A stretch of 64,000 nucleotides of DNA from Nitrosopumilus sp. (GCF_025698945.1 NZ_JAILWM010000002.1:102680-166679), one strand, 5' to 3'; shown: positions 49,731-58,759, counted from the first letter of the stretch. The notes: a model not told the origin generated them from the letters alone. Program-made: numbers and translations.

Positions 49731-50315
49731 TTATTCTGATTTTGAATATTTATTTGTATTAAAACAATTCCAAGCTAGAACGTCATCTTTTACATCTTTT
49801 TCATCTAAAAATGCTATATCAGAAATTGTTTTTTTCCTTTTTAAAAGATTGATTTGAAAACTTGAAAATTCTCTGCAGTCACAATTGTTGTAAAGACAGA
49901 CATCATTATCACCCTCATCATGATCTTCAGCTTCGTGACCGCAATTACATATAGAATCTTTTTTAACATCACCAAGGGATTTTTTTGTATATACTCCCAA
50001 TCTTAGATATGCTTCCCCACCGTGACCTTTCTTAAATCGTTCATAGTTTTCAGATTTGGGCAATATTTTGTAAAATGACATGTTGGAATCAGGTTTTTGA
50101 GAATCAGCTCCCATGATAAACCAATAATTATCGCCAGTTTCTACAAATCTAATTTTAATAGAATGATCTAACCAAAAATGGATCGTGTCATGCCACAAAG
50201 ATGCAGAGTGTTTTCTATCTGTCAGTAGAGGAACTACGTTCATTCTAAGATCATAGTATCTGTAGGCTACCCCTACAAAGTCATCATACCAAGGAATTGA
50301 AGTTGATGATGACAT
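49731..50315 (-). CDS. Hypothetical protein with Cys/His motif
   Basis: 194 residues. The N-terminal ~120 residues form a mixed alpha/beta domain with several Trp and Tyr (VGVAYRYYDLRMNVVPLL...LWHDTIHFWLDH). Residues ~122-150 form a metal-binding motif CNCGHEAEDHDEGDNDVCLY followed by NNCDCREF, known from several actinobacterial and archaeal small proteins. The C-terminus is charged. Cytoplasmic; role unknown. Divergent from the wHTH gene at 50400. Confidence 0.65.
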   Translation of the reverse strand: MSSSTSIPWYDDFVGVAYRYYDLRMNVVPLLTDRKHSASLWHDTIHFWLDHSIKIRFVETGDNYWFIMGADSQKPDSNMSFYKILPKSENYERFKKGHGGEAYLRLGVYTKKSLGDVKKDSICNCGHEAEDHDEGDNDVCLYNNCDCREFSSFQINLLKRKKTISDIAFLDEKDVKDDVLAWNCFNTNKYSKSE

Positions 50316-50399
50316 TGCTGAAAAATCAGCCCAGAGCTTATTTATCTGATCTGAATTAATGGTAATACCCTTATATCTGAGTTTGAGAATAACCTATAC

Positions 50400-50681
50400 A
50401 TGGTTTCCTATAGGACTAGTATGCAAATAGTTGCAGATCTGCTTACTGCCACACAACAATCTGGCCAAGAAGGCATCAAGACTACATCTCTTCTTACAAA
50501 GGCAAACTTATCACATTCAAGATTATCCAAATTCCTAGAAAACTTGACAGGAGCAGGATTAATCAATAAAATTGAATTTGATGGAAAAAATACTTTTGTG
50601 ATCACTGCAAAAGGTAGACAATATTTGGATTCTTATGTAAATTTCTCCAGTATTGCTGAATCATTTGGATTAGAACTTTAA
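50400..50681 (+). CDS. Winged-helix DNA-binding protein, paralogue of 43227-43514
   Basis: 93 residues: MVSYRTSMQIVADLL, HTH LLTKANLSHSRLSKFLENL, and wing TGAGLINKIEFDGKNTFVI, with the same length and layout as MVEYRTHMKIIGDIL... at 43227. It lacks the adjacent 7-TM gene that accompanies its paralogue. A regulator with an unknown target; convergent with the small membrane protein gene that follows. Confidence 0.75.
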   Translation: MVSYRTSMQIVADLLTATQQSGQEGIKTTSLLTKANLSHSRLSKFLENLTGAGLINKIEFDGKNTFVITAKGRQYLDSYVNFSSIAESFGLEL

Positions 50682-50684
50682 AAT

Positions 50685-50897
50685 CTATTTTCTTGCTCTT
50701 CGCTTAGCATTTGCTTTTTGACGTTCTTGTTTATCCTTGTAAGCAGTGTAAATAAAAATAATTATTATTCCTGCAATTGCAGCATAAAATAGTGGGATAA
50801 TTGGTGGATCTCTAATTTCTCCCGAAGATGGTTCAACAAAAGCAATTGGAATAGTCACAACCATAAAAATCAAAATCACAAGAAGGTATTTGTCCAT
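50685..50897 (-). CDS. Small two-TM protein with basic tail
   Basis: 70 residues: helix 1 (YLLVILIFMVVTIPIAFV), a short loop with PSSGEIRDPP, helix 2 (PLFYAAIAGIIIIFIYTAY), then a strongly basic cytoplasmic tail (KDKQERQKANAKRRARK). Function unknown. Convergent with the wHTH gene and divergent from the next small membrane protein. Confidence 0.55.
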   Translation of the reverse strand: MDKYLLVILIFMVVTIPIAFVEPSSGEIRDPPIIPLFYAAIAGIIIIFIYTAYKDKQERQKANAKRRARK

Positions 50898-50959
50898 AAA
50901 TGGATTAATTTACAAAACCATATATCTTTTTGATTTTACAATTTGATACTAGAAAAAAT

Positions 50960-51142
50960 ATGGCAAAAATGCTAGAAATGTTAGGATTAATCCTAGTTGC
51001 AATAATGACATTAGGTTTTGTTGGAGTATTACAACCAACTGTTAGTGCTGGATTGTCCCCATTATTTTGGATATGCGCAGGAGGGACTCTAGCAATTATC
51101 ATGTATCGGAAGATGAAACGAAAACAAGAAGAGAAAGATTAG
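50960..51142 (+). CDS. Small two-TM protein, 60 aa
   Basis: ATG at 50960 (MAKMLEMLGLIL); an upstream in-frame start at 50930 is less likely. Two hydrophobic segments (LEMLGLILVAIMTLGFVGVL and LSPLFWICAGGTLAIIMY) and a basic tail (RKMKRKQEEKD). Function unknown. Confidence 0.55.
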   Translation: MAKMLEMLGLILVAIMTLGFVGVLQPTVSAGLSPLFWICAGGTLAIIMYRKMKRKQEEKD

Positions 51143-51230
51143 ATCGTTTCAGAAAAAGTTATCAAGTGATCAACTACGTATCAACCGACAGATCTATAAA
51201 GGAGAATTCAACGTATTTTATGAGGGGAGC

Positions 51231-51317
51231 ATGGCAGAACAAAATAAACAATGGTGGGAAGGTTTAGGAAAAGAATTAGAAGTAGATATTGAAGCCCTAG
51301 ATGAATCACGCTCTTAG
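51231..51317 (+). CDS. Small acidic protein, 28 aa
   Basis: ATG at 51231 preceded by a strong GAGGGGAGC Shine-Dalgarno-like sequence opens a 28-codon frame (MAEQNKQWWEGLGKELEVDI...) ending TAG. Two Trp and an amphipathic acidic helix support a real peptide. It stands just before tRNA-Thr, which is on the other strand. Function unknown. Confidence 0.55.
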   Translation: MAEQNKQWWEGLGKELEVDIEALDESRS

Positions 51318-51354
51318 AAATTTTTTAATTATTATCAAATATTTTACAAAACAA

Positions 51355-51428
51355 AGCCCTGGATGGGGTACGAACCCACGACCTAACGCTTACGAGGCGT
51401 TCGCTCTACCAGGCTGAGCTACCAAGGC
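51355..51428 (-). tRNA. tRNA-Thr (CGT)
   Basis: Minus-strand cloverleaf. Acceptor GCCTTGG/CCAGGGC with a wobble, D-arm with AGCTCAGCCTGGTAGAGC, anticodon stem AACGC/GCGTT with loop CTCGTAA (anticodon CGT, decoding ACG), and T-arm GTGGG-TTCGTAC-CCCAT. The discriminator U at 51355 fits archaeal tRNA-Thr. No intron, CCA not encoded. Confidence 0.92.
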
Positions 51429-51472
51429 ACTTTTGGATAAATCCATCAGAGTTAATAAAAAGCCTTTCCGAG

Positions 51473-52780
51473 TTGGAACAATTGAAGAAAACTATTTCTG
51501 GAATTAGAGGAATTTTTGGCGAAGATCTCAATCTTAAAGACGTATTACAATTTTGTAATAATTTTTCATCTCTAATTAAATCAAAAAAATGTGCAATCGG
51601 TATGGATACCAGACCATCAGGTGCCATGATAAAAGATACGGCAAGTGCAGCATTGATGAAAAATGGAATTGACGTATTTAATTTAGGATTAGCTCCAACC
51701 CCAGTAATTTTTAGAGAATCAAGATTTTATCAAGCAGGAATTGTGATTTCATCATCGCACAACCCAATAGAATGGAATGGGATGAAATTCATAATTGATG
51801 GACGTGGAATTAATGAAAATGAATTACCAGAGATTTTAAAAAATCAAGAAATTAGTATTTCAGAATTTGGAACTGAGAAGAATATTTCAACATCATACAT
51901 TGAGGATGCAAAAAAAATAATCGGAGATATTGAAAATAAACCTAAAATTGCAGTAGATATTGGGGGTGGGGCTGCAAAGGATTTTGCCCCAAAACTACTA
52001 ACTGAGATAGGGTGTCAAGTACAAACCATTAATGAAAATCTAGATAATTCCTCAAGAGGGCCAGATCCAACTACAGATGGGTTATCAGAATTGATTTTAG
52101 CATCCACAAAAAACGAAATTGGATTTGCTTTTGACTTGGATGGAGATCGTTTAGTGGTAGTTAGAAATGGCAAAAAACAGATACCAGATGTAACATTAGG
52201 ATTAGGTGTTGCAAAATCTCTTGAATTAGGTTACAAGAATTTTGTTCTAAGTATTGATACTAGTGTGTCCATTGAAAAATTCATCAAAGAAAGTGGTGGT
52301 ACTGTAAATAGATCTAAAGTAGGTGAAGCAAATGTGATAGATATGATGCTGCAAACTAAAGCTCAAGCAGGTGGAGAAGGGAGTAGTGGTGGTTTTATTT
52401 TACCAGAGTTTAATTTTTGTAGAGATGGAATACTAACCAGTGGTTTAATTTCTTCAATGCTTGGAAATTCAAATTTTAAAGAAATTTTAGACTTTATGGA
52501 AAGATATCAACAAATCAGAGAAAAAATTGAAGTTGATTCAGAGTTTCATGACAAAGTCATTGAAGATATCAGGGATAAATTTTCAAAAGAATATTCAGAT
52601 GCGGATACTTTAGATGGAATAAAAGGAATAATTGACGAGGATAGCTGGGTGTTAATTAGAAAATCAAATACTGAAGATATTATCAGAGTTTCAGCAGAAT
52701 CAAATGATAAAGTAAAGTGTGAGAATATAATCAAAGACACATTAGAACTGGTGAAACAAAGTTATGAAAAAATTAGATGA
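51473..52780 (+). CDS. glmM: Phosphoglucosamine/phosphomannomutase family enzyme
   Basis: 435 residues, TTG start. Alpha-D-phosphohexomutase motifs: N-terminal KTISGIRGIFGE, active-site phosphoserine in ISSSHNPIEWNG (Ser95), metal loop FDLDGDRLVVV, sugar-binding GGEGSSGGFILPEF, and phosphate-binding RVSAESND near the end. Interconverts sugar-1- and 6-phosphates for glycan and UDP-GlcNAc synthesis; GlmM versus mannomutase cannot be told apart by eye. Overlaps thiL by 17 nt. Confidence 0.88.
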   Translation: MEQLKKTISGIRGIFGEDLNLKDVLQFCNNFSSLIKSKKCAIGMDTRPSGAMIKDTASAALMKNGIDVFNLGLAPTPVIFRESRFYQAGIVISSSHNPIEWNGMKFIIDGRGINENELPEILKNQEISISEFGTEKNISTSYIEDAKKIIGDIENKPKIAVDIGGGAAKDFAPKLLTEIGCQVQTINENLDNSSRGPDPTTDGLSELILASTKNEIGFAFDLDGDRLVVVRNGKKQIPDVTLGLGVAKSLELGYKNFVLSIDTSVSIEKFIKESGGTVNRSKVGEANVIDMMLQTKAQAGGEGSSGGFILPEFNFCRDGILTSGLISSMLGNSNFKEILDFMERYQQIREKIEVDSEFHDKVIEDIRDKFSKEYSDADTLDGIKGIIDEDSWVLIRKSNTEDIIRVSAESNDKVKCENIIKDTLELVKQSYEKIR

Positions 52781-53714
52781 AGAATCAATAATTAAAATAA
52801 TTCAAGGGAAATTAGGAAATAAAAAATTTGTCTCTGAAGATGTGGAGATTTTTAATTTAGGCAAAACCAAAATTGTTTCAAAAATGGACACCCTAGTAGA
52901 AAGTACAGATATTCCCCCTCAAATGAAACTAAGAAATGCTGCAAGAAAGAGTATTGTAGCATGTGTAAGTGATTTTGCTGCAAAAGGGGTTTGTCCTCAA
53001 TATGGAATCATATCAATAAATTTGCCAAACTCAATTACACGCTCAAAAATTGATCAAATTTCGAATGGATTCAAATCGGCATGTGATGAATATGGTATTA
53101 AAATTCTTGGAGGAGATACTAATGCGGGAAAGGAATTTGTGTTTAATGTTTGCATTTTTGGAAAATCGGATTCCATAATCAGAAGAAATGGTTCAAAAAA
53201 AGGAGATTTGGTGTTTGTCACTGGTCCGTTTGGATATACATCTGCTGGATTAAGCATATTGCTAGAGAAAAAGAAGATTCACGGGAAATTTGCTAAAAAG
53301 GCAATTGATTCAGTCCTTTATCCCAAAGCCAAACTGAGGTTTGGATTAAAGAATAAAAAATATTTCTCATCATCTATGGATTCCAGTGATGGTCTATCCA
53401 CGACATTAAATGAGTTATCAAAGCAAAGTAAAACTAAATTCATAATAAACAACATCCCTGCAAAAAAAGAATTAGAAGACTATGCAAATTCACAAAAAAC
53501 TGATTTGAAAAAATTAGTATTTCATGGAGGAGAAGAGTATGATTTTGTATTTACGATAAACCCAAAATACCGAACCATAATTCTAAAAAATGCCAAATTA
53601 CTAGGAACAGAGATTATTGAAGTCGGTTATGTAACTAATGGTAGTGGAGTGTATATTGTAGAGAATGACAAATTGGTAAAATTAAAAGATCTAGGCTGGA
53701 AACATTTTAGATAA
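52764..53714 (+). CDS. thiL: Thiamine-monophosphate kinase
   Basis: 316 residues. AIR-synthase/PurM-like fold with the signatures EDVEIFNLG, KMDTLVESTDIPPQM, ACVSDFAAKGVCPQYG, GGDTNAG, VTGPFGYTSAG and SMDSSDGLSTTLNEL. Phosphorylates thiamine monophosphate to thiamine diphosphate. The start overlaps the upstream mutase end (17 nt), giving translational coupling of unrelated pathways. Confidence 0.9.
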   Translation: MKKLDEESIIKIIQGKLGNKKFVSEDVEIFNLGKTKIVSKMDTLVESTDIPPQMKLRNAARKSIVACVSDFAAKGVCPQYGIISINLPNSITRSKIDQISNGFKSACDEYGIKILGGDTNAGKEFVFNVCIFGKSDSIIRRNGSKKGDLVFVTGPFGYTSAGLSILLEKKKIHGKFAKKAIDSVLYPKAKLRFGLKNKKYFSSSMDSSDGLSTTLNELSKQSKTKFIINNIPAKKELEDYANSQKTDLKKLVFHGGEEYDFVFTINPKYRTIILKNAKLLGTEIIEVGYVTNGSGVYIVENDKLVKLKDLGWKHFR

Positions 53715-54056
53715 TTATTCCCCATGAGGAAATTCTCGTTCAACATTATTTACAATATTAAATATAGAATCTGCAGGAAGAACTGAAACACATTCTTTAA
53801 TCCATTTATCATCAAGATACATCAATTGATTAAATTCTTTTTCTGGTAGCTCATCTGGATTTGAATTAGGATACATGGAATGAAGTTTATAACCTTCATT
53901 TGCAATTTGTTGGCATTTTTGTTCTAATGGCGATAAACCAGATTCATTAGTTGGAGTCAAAAATGAAAATGCTATGGATCCTAACAAAACAGATGCAATT
54001 GCTATACCAATTACCATAAAAATAATCGATGTCATTAATTCAAACCAAACAATCAC
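53715..54056 (-). CDS. Small membrane-anchored protein
   Basis: Up to 113 residues; ATG at 54035 (MTSIIFMVIG) gives a more typical anchor. One N-terminal transmembrane helix (IIFMVIGIAIASVLLGSIAF) followed by about 80 mostly helical residues with two cysteines (EQKCQQIANEG and IKECVSVLP) that could pair outside the cell. Convergent with thiL with stops adjoining. Function unknown. Confidence 0.6.
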   Translation of the reverse strand: MIVWFELMTSIIFMVIGIAIASVLLGSIAFSFLTPTNESGLSPLEQKCQQIANEGYKLHSMYPNSNPDELPEKEFNQLMYLDDKWIKECVSVLPADSIFNIVNNVEREFPHGE

Positions 54057-54121
54057 GTATATGAAGAATCATCAATTTTTTCTCCAAATACCCACTTAAC
54101 GAAGGCTGAAAAAATCAATGT

Positions 54122-54130
54122 TTTTTAAAC
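54122..54130 (+). promoter_or_regulatory. Likely TATA-type promoter of the uS11 gene
   Basis: TTTTTTAAA lies about 25-30 nt upstream of the TTG start of the ribosomal gene at 54152, the spacing expected for a TATA box of a nearly leaderless archaeal transcript. Assignment by spacing and composition only. Confidence 0.4.
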
Positions 54131-54151
54131 CCTTTAAGGTCTGAGTAGACA

Positions 54152-54655
54152 TTGTCAGAAACTGAAGCAAAAGTTGAGGAAGTTCCAGTTGAGGAAGAGG
54201 AAATAGTCGAGGAAGTAAAATCTGAGGCTGAAGTAGAATCAAAAGCTCAACCAGAGACCAAAAAAGAGGGTCCTGATAAATGGGGAATTGCCCATATTTA
54301 CAGTAGTTACAATAATACTATTATCCACATGACAGATCTAACCGGTGCAGAAACTGTTGCCATTAGTTCTGGCGGAATTCATGTTAATGCAGATAGATAC
54401 GAATCATCACCATTTGCAGCAATGAAGGCAGCAAATGCAGTTGTTGAATCTGCAAGAACAAAGGGATTCACTGGATTTCACATCAGAGTTCGTGCTGTTG
54501 GAGGAGTTGGTTCTAGAGTTCCAGGACCTGGTGCACAAGCAGCAATTAGAGCACTAGCAAGAGGCGGATTTAAAATTGGAAGAATCGATGATGTCACACC
54601 TATTCCTCACGATACCACCAGAAAGAAAGGTGGAAAACGAGGAAGAAGAGTCTAG
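54152..54655 (+). CDS. rps11: Ribosomal protein S11 (uS11) with acidic N-terminal extension
   Basis: 167 residues, TTG start. The core from about residue 42 ([21 protein letters not shown]...) through [21 protein letters not shown] and [15 protein letters not shown] is canonical uS11. The first ~40 residues are an extra Glu/Val-rich acidic segment. It forms part of the 30S platform. The stop overlaps the convergent gene by 4 nt. Confidence 0.93.
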   Translation: MSETEAKVEEVPVEEEEIVEEVKSEAEVESKAQPETKKEGPDKWGIAHIYSSYNNTIIHMTDLTGAETVAISSGGIHVNADRYESSPFAAMKAANAVVESARTKGFTGFHIRVRAVGGVGSRVPGPGAQAAIRALARGGFKIGRIDDVTPIPHDTTRKKGGKRGRRV

Positions 54656-54963
54656 TCAGATATTTTTATTTTCAAGTCACAACCTTTAGATGCAAAATAA
54701 TCTCCAATGAAATTTGCAAATTTAGTTGGATGATCATTTTCTTTGTATTTTGAGATCATGTCAGAAAACTTTTCTTCAATTCCTTGTTGTAAATTTGGTT
54801 TAAATGCTAGCTTGAAAAATGTCCATCCAAACTTTGAGGTTGGTTCACTTAGAACATAGCCATTATATCCACCAACTAAACTTTCCATATGTGATAGTGC
54901 TTTTTTTATAGATAGTAAATCATTGACATAATTTTTGCTACCAACTTCTAAAACGATATTCAC
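54652..54963 (-). CDS. Hypothetical protein, 103 aa
   Basis: 103 residues, GTG start. Alpha/beta soluble protein: [50 protein letters not shown]. No recognised family or metal site. It lies 3 nt downstream of the PDCD5-like gene and is probably part of the same operon, with rtcB upstream. Confidence 0.6.
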   Translation of the reverse strand: MNIVLEVGSKNYVNDLLSIKKALSHMESLVGGYNGYVLSEPTSKFGWTFFKLAFKPNLQQGIEEKFSDMISKYKENDHPTKFANFIGDYFASKGCDLKIKISD

Positions 54964-54966
54964 TTT

Positions 54967-55374
54967 TTAATCACTTTCTTCAGAGTGGGCACTTAGTTTA
55001 TCACTTAATGATACGAATTTTCCGTCTTGTTCAACATTGATTTTAGTTTGCATTCTTACATTAAGACCAATTGATCTAAACAGAGTAAGTAACTTTCCAC
55101 CATCAATTACTTCATTTATTTCACCAGATTTAATTAATTCAGATAATTTCATTATAATCATTTTTGTTTCATTAGGAAATTGCGATTCAGCATTTTCTAA
55201 AACCTCTAATCCTCTAAATCCCAATTTACTTACTAGAAAATCTCTTGGATTGGCTTGGGGTTTTTTTTGATTTTCTTTAGAGGGTTCAATCTTCTTTCTT
55301 GTAGAGATATTTTTTTGCATCTCTGCTAATCTTTTTGCTTTAAGTCTTTCAAGTTCAGAATCTTCTTCGCTCAA
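54967..55374 (-). CDS. PDCD5/TFAR19-family DNA-binding protein
   Basis: 135 residues. N-terminal ELERLKAKRLAEMQ helix, RDFLVSKLGFRGLEVLENAE and the helical core typical of archaeal and eukaryotic PDCD5 homologues, with a slightly acidic tail (SAHSEESD). Predicted to bind nucleic acid; role in archaea unclear. Overlaps rtcB by 4 nt (ATGA). Confidence 0.85.
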   Translation of the reverse strand: MSEEDSELERLKAKRLAEMQKNISTRKKIEPSKENQKKPQANPRDFLVSKLGFRGLEVLENAESQFPNETKMIIMKLSELIKSGEINEVIDGGKLLTLFRSIGLNVRMQTKINVEQDGKFVSLSDKLSAHSEESD

Positions 55375-56819
55375 CCTTTTATCACACCTATTGGAATCAA
55401 TTTAGCAACTTTGGTAGCAATTCCCAGATTATGAGAGACATTTACTACTGCATCAACGTCTTTGTATGCCTGAGGAGTCTCTTCGACAACACCATCACGG
55501 GTCAATGCTTTGATAAATATGCCCTTATCATTTAGGGATTTTTTAACATCATTTTCAGTATAATCTCGTCTTGCTTTTGAGCGAGACATGGTTCTTCCTG
55601 CCCCATGAGCAGTTGAGCCAAAACTCAAATCCATTGAATTTGGCTGCCCAAGTAAAATCCAGCTTGCAGTACCCATTGAGCCTGGAACCAGTACTGGTTG
55701 CCCTAAATCACGATATCTTGATGGAATTTCATCACGATTAGCAGGAAATGCTCTTGTTGCTCCTTTTCTATGAACCACAAGCTTCCTTTCCACACCACCT
55801 ACTTTGTGTTTTTCAACTTTGGCAATATTATGTGCAACATCATAAACTAAATTCATTTCAAGATCTGATTCTGATTTATCAAAGACTCGCTCAAAGGATT
55901 TCCTAGTCCAATGAGTGATCATTTGTCTATTACTCCATGCAAAATTTAGTGCAGAAAACATTGCTTTTCTATATGATTCACCTTCTTCTGAAGTATTTGG
56001 AACACATGCAAGTTCTCTATCGGGTAAGTTAATGTTGTATTTTTCCATGGACTGCTCTGATACTCTAAGATAATCACTACACACCTGATGTCCAAATCCT
56101 CTAGAACCACAGTGAATCAAAACTGTAATGGTTCCTTCTTCAATTCCCATTCTTTTAGCTGCAACTTCGTCATGAATTTCTGCAACTTTCTGTACTTCTA
56201 GAAAATGATTTCCTGAACCCAGACTACCAAGTTGGGGGGCTCCTCGTTTTCTTGCTTTATCAGAAACTTTGTTAGGATCAGCATTTGCAATTTTACCATT
56301 CTCTTCACAAACATCTGAATCATCAGTTGAACCATATCCATGATCAATTGCCCAGTTGACTCCTCTAACCAATACTTCATCAAGCTCAGAATGACTAAGC
56401 TTTACTGCACCCTTAGAGCCAACACCAGAAGGAATTGAGCTAAAAAGATCAGTAACTAGTTCTTTTAGTTTTAAGCGAACTTCATCCTCAGTTAAATTTG
56501 AGCGAAGCAATCGAACTCCACAATTAATGTCATATCCAACACCACCTGGACTTATCATTCCTTCCTCAGCATCCATTGCAGCTACTCCACCTACAGGAAA
56601 TCCATAACCCTCATGGCCATCAGGCAAAACTACACTATGTCCAACTATACCAGGAATTGAGGAGACATTTCGTGCCTGCATAATAGTTCTATCAGTAAGC
56701 ATTTTCTGCAATAATGGCTCATCAGCATAAATCCGAACAGGTACTTTCATTCCCAAATTAGAATCAGCTTCAATTTGGTATTGATTTTCTCCAATTTTCT
56801 TTGGAGTAATATTGGACAT
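55371..56819 (-). CDS. rtcB: tRNA-splicing ligase RtcB
   Basis: 482 residues. Ligates RNA ends with 2',3'-cyclic phosphate and 5'-OH in tRNA splicing and repair. Conserved motifs: LPDGHEGYGFPVGGV, GGVGYDINCGVRL with metal Cys100, LIHCGSRGFGHQV and the guanylylated-His loop STAHGAGRTMSR. Intein-free and of normal length. Translationally coupled to the PDCD5-like gene. Confidence 0.95.
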   Translation of the reverse strand: MSNITPKKIGENQYQIEADSNLGMKVPVRIYADEPLLQKMLTDRTIMQARNVSSIPGIVGHSVVLPDGHEGYGFPVGGVAAMDAEEGMISPGGVGYDINCGVRLLRSNLTEDEVRLKLKELVTDLFSSIPSGVGSKGAVKLSHSELDEVLVRGVNWAIDHGYGSTDDSDVCEENGKIANADPNKVSDKARKRGAPQLGSLGSGNHFLEVQKVAEIHDEVAAKRMGIEEGTITVLIHCGSRGFGHQVCSDYLRVSEQSMEKYNINLPDRELACVPNTSEEGESYRKAMFSALNFAWSNRQMITHWTRKSFERVFDKSESDLEMNLVYDVAHNIAKVEKHKVGGVERKLVVHRKGATRAFPANRDEIPSRYRDLGQPVLVPGSMGTASWILLGQPNSMDLSFGSTAHGAGRTMSRSKARRDYTENDVKKSLNDKGIFIKALTRDGVVEETPQAYKDVDAVVNVSHNLGIATKVAKLIPIGVIKG

Positions 56820-56910
56820 AAGTATCGGTAAAATTTACTTTCAATCCAATTTAAATCATCAGAAGAGTGAAGAGAATAATTTTAAATTAATTAAAAAATT
56901 ATCAATAAAT

Positions 56911-57066
56911 ATGTTAGATGAAGCAACAATCACACAAAAAGCAAATCAGTTACTTGCAGAATTAAGAGCCAAACCTGATTGGGAAATTGATGAAAAAAAT
57001 TTCAAACAAGGTTACTTTAAAGCTCTAGAGTGGGTTTTACAAGATACAGGAATCAAGCAAAAATAA
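56911..57066 (+). CDS. Small conserved helical protein, 51 aa
   Basis: ATG at 56911 (MLDEATITQKANQLL) is preferred over an upstream frame start at 56812, which would overlap the divergent rtcB start. 51 residues, amphipathic helices with DWEIDEKNFKQGYFKALEWVL. Function unknown. Confidence 0.6.
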   Translation: MLDEATITQKANQLLAELRAKPDWEIDEKNFKQGYFKALEWVLQDTGIKQK

Positions 57067-57140
57067 AATAAAATTATTGTTGTGTTTTGATTTTTGATAA
57101 TCAAAGATAATTTTAAGTTCAATGAAAAGAGAGAATTATT

Positions 57141-57263
57141 ATGAGTAGTGATCCATTTTGTCACTGTGGTTCTTGTGGTCATGAAAAAGTTGATGAATGC
57201 TACACAAAACAATGTGGTTGCTGTCTAACAGATCATCAAGGCTCATTTGCTAAAAATAGATAA
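57141..57263 (+). CDS. Cys-rich small protein, 40 aa
   Basis: ATG at 57141, stop TAA 57261. Eight cysteines and two histidines in 40 residues: PFCHCGSCGHEKV and YTKQCGCCLTDHQ. Metal binding (zinc or copper) is almost certain. It lies on the plus strand between two short protein genes. Possibly a metallothionein-like or zinc-knuckle protein. Confidence 0.65.
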   Translation: MSSDPFCHCGSCGHEKVDECYTKQCGCCLTDHQGSFAKNR

Positions 57264-57322
57264 TTAGAACCATACATGAGATCAGTGATCTAATTTATCT
57301 ATTATAAAATAATTCATTATAC

Positions 57323-57520
57323 ATGGCTAGAGGTAAATTAACTCAAAAAGAAATTGATGAGCAAAATGAACAGCAAAAAATCAGAGCAAGTGCATCAAGG
57401 GCCGCACGAAGAAGTGGAAAACCTGTTAAAAAAGAAGGCAAGGTAAGTAAAGCCAGAGCAAAAACAAAAGAACCAAGATCCCAAAAGAAAGTAGCTACTG
57501 TAAGAAAATCACGTTATTAA
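57323..57520 (+). CDS. Small basic protein
   Basis: 65 residues, strongly basic with few hydrophobics (LTQKEIDEQNEQQKIRASAS and ARRSGKPVKKEGKVSKARAK). Probably nucleic-acid or ribosome associated, perhaps disordered. It is convergent with the universal stress protein gene. Confidence 0.6.
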   Translation: MARGKLTQKEIDEQNEQQKIRASASRAARRSGKPVKKEGKVSKARAKTKEPRSQKKVATVRKSRY

Positions 57521-57528
57521 CTAATAGA

Positions 57529-57954
57529 TTATTTTACTATCAGAACTGGCTTTTTAGATTTGTGCAAGACATAATTAGAGGTACTTCCAAGAAAGATTTC
57601 TTTTGCAGCCCCCATTCCTCTAGAGCCAATCACAATTAGATCAAAATTTTGTTTTTCAGCAATTTCAACAATTCTTTTTTCATCATCACCATAAGACACT
57701 CTATCATAAAACAAAATTCCTTTTTTTGCTGCAATTAACTTTGATTTTTTCATAATTTTTTGAGCATATTCTAAAAGTACTTTTTCAACTGGAGAAATCG
57801 GATCATTAGGATTTGGTTTTGTAATACCTAACACATACAATCCTGTAATACTTGCTTGGCATTGCCTTGCCATATGAATTGCAACATCAAGACCACGGTA
57901 GGAATTTGAAGAACCATCTAAAGGAACAAGAATTTTTTTAATTTTTATTGCCAC
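57529..57954 (-). CDS. Universal stress protein (UspA family)
   Basis: 141 residues, GTG start. N-terminal ILVPLDGSSNSYRGLDVAI and C-terminal ATP-binding motif VIGSRGMGAAKEIFLGSTSN match UspA-type ATP-binding proteins. Single domain. Expressed under stress in many prokaryotes; here function is inferred from family. Divergent from the CBS-domain gene. Confidence 0.9.
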   Translation of the reverse strand: MAIKIKKILVPLDGSSNSYRGLDVAIHMARQCQASITGLYVLGITKPNPNDPISPVEKVLLEYAQKIMKKSKLIAAKKGILFYDRVSYGDDEKRIVEIAEKQNFDLIVIGSRGMGAAKEIFLGSTSNYVLHKSKKPVLIVK

Positions 57955-58003
57955 AAAGTAATTTGGATAATTTTTCTTTTAAAGTAAATTGAGATTATCT
58001 GGC

Positions 58004-58528
58004 ATGATTTTCAACTTTGATATTCTAGAAGACTATCAAATATCAAATCAAACATTATACAATAAAATGAAAGATGCTAAAAGTATCACAATTGGTGACA
58101 TTATGACAAAATCAGTAATTTCAGTAGATTCCTCAATTACAGTAAATGAAGCAGCAAAAATGATGGAAGATGCTAAAGTAGGAGCTGTAATTATAATGGA
58201 AAATAATGAACCTGTTGGGATAGTTACTGACAGAGATTTTTCAGTTAAAGTTGCAGCACATGCATATCAAATCACAACACCAATAAAAAAAATAATGTCA
58301 TCACCAGTTCTCACAATTAATTCTGATGAAACAATTAGAACTGCAGCAGATCTTATGCATGAAGAGGGCGTTAGAAAATTACCTGTCATGCAAAATGGAG
58401 ATGTAGTTGGGATAATTACTGCAACAGATATTGTTAATTTGTTAGCTGTGAGTCCTGAAGAAGATATTCGAAATATGTATTTTCATTCTGTAGCAAAAAT
58501 ATACACAAATTATAGCCCATATAATTAG
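58004..58528 (+). CDS. CBS-domain protein
   Basis: About 174 residues from ATG 58004 (an in-frame TTG at 57989 is an alternative). Two CBS motifs, residues ~27-85 (IGDIMTKSVISVDSS...EPVGIVTDRDFSVKV) and ~90-150 (KIMSSPVLTINSD...DVVGIITATDIVNLL), form a Bateman pair that usually binds adenine nucleotides. No fused catalytic domain. The universal stress protein lies divergently upstream, another nucleotide-sensing neighbour. Confidence 0.85.
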   Translation: MIFNFDILEDYQISNQTLYNKMKDAKSITIGDIMTKSVISVDSSITVNEAAKMMEDAKVGAVIIMENNEPVGIVTDRDFSVKVAAHAYQITTPIKKIMSSPVLTINSDETIRTAADLMHEEGVRKLPVMQNGDVVGIITATDIVNLLAVSPEEDIRNMYFHSVAKIYTNYSPYN

Positions 58529-58536
58529 GAAATATT

Positions 58537-58758
58537 ATGGTAATACCAATAATTGTATTGTTAGGAATTCCAATTTTACTTGGAATTGTATACATTCCAC
58601 CTTTTGAGCTATCCAAAGAGGTCCAAGAAGAGGTTATATCAGAAGAGCCTGATCTAAGTTTTCTATATTATATTTTATTGGGAATTTGGACATTATATTT
58701 AATCAAAATTCTTTTTCAAGTAAAAAAAGGAACTTTCAAGATAACTCAGAGATATTAG
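58537..58758 (+). CDS. Small two-TM membrane protein
   Basis: 73 residues. Helix 1 (PIIVLLGIPILLGIVYI), an acidic loop (LSKEVQEEVISEEPDL), helix 2 (FLYYILLGIWTLYLIKILF) and a basic tail. It follows the CBS-domain gene by 8 nt and is followed by the Cys-rich micro-protein gene 1 nt later, so the three may form one transcription unit. Function unknown. Confidence 0.6.
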   Translation: MVIPIIVLLGIPILLGIVYIPPFELSKEVQEEVISEEPDLSFLYYILLGIWTLYLIKILFQVKKGTFKITQRY

Positions 58759-58759
58759 A

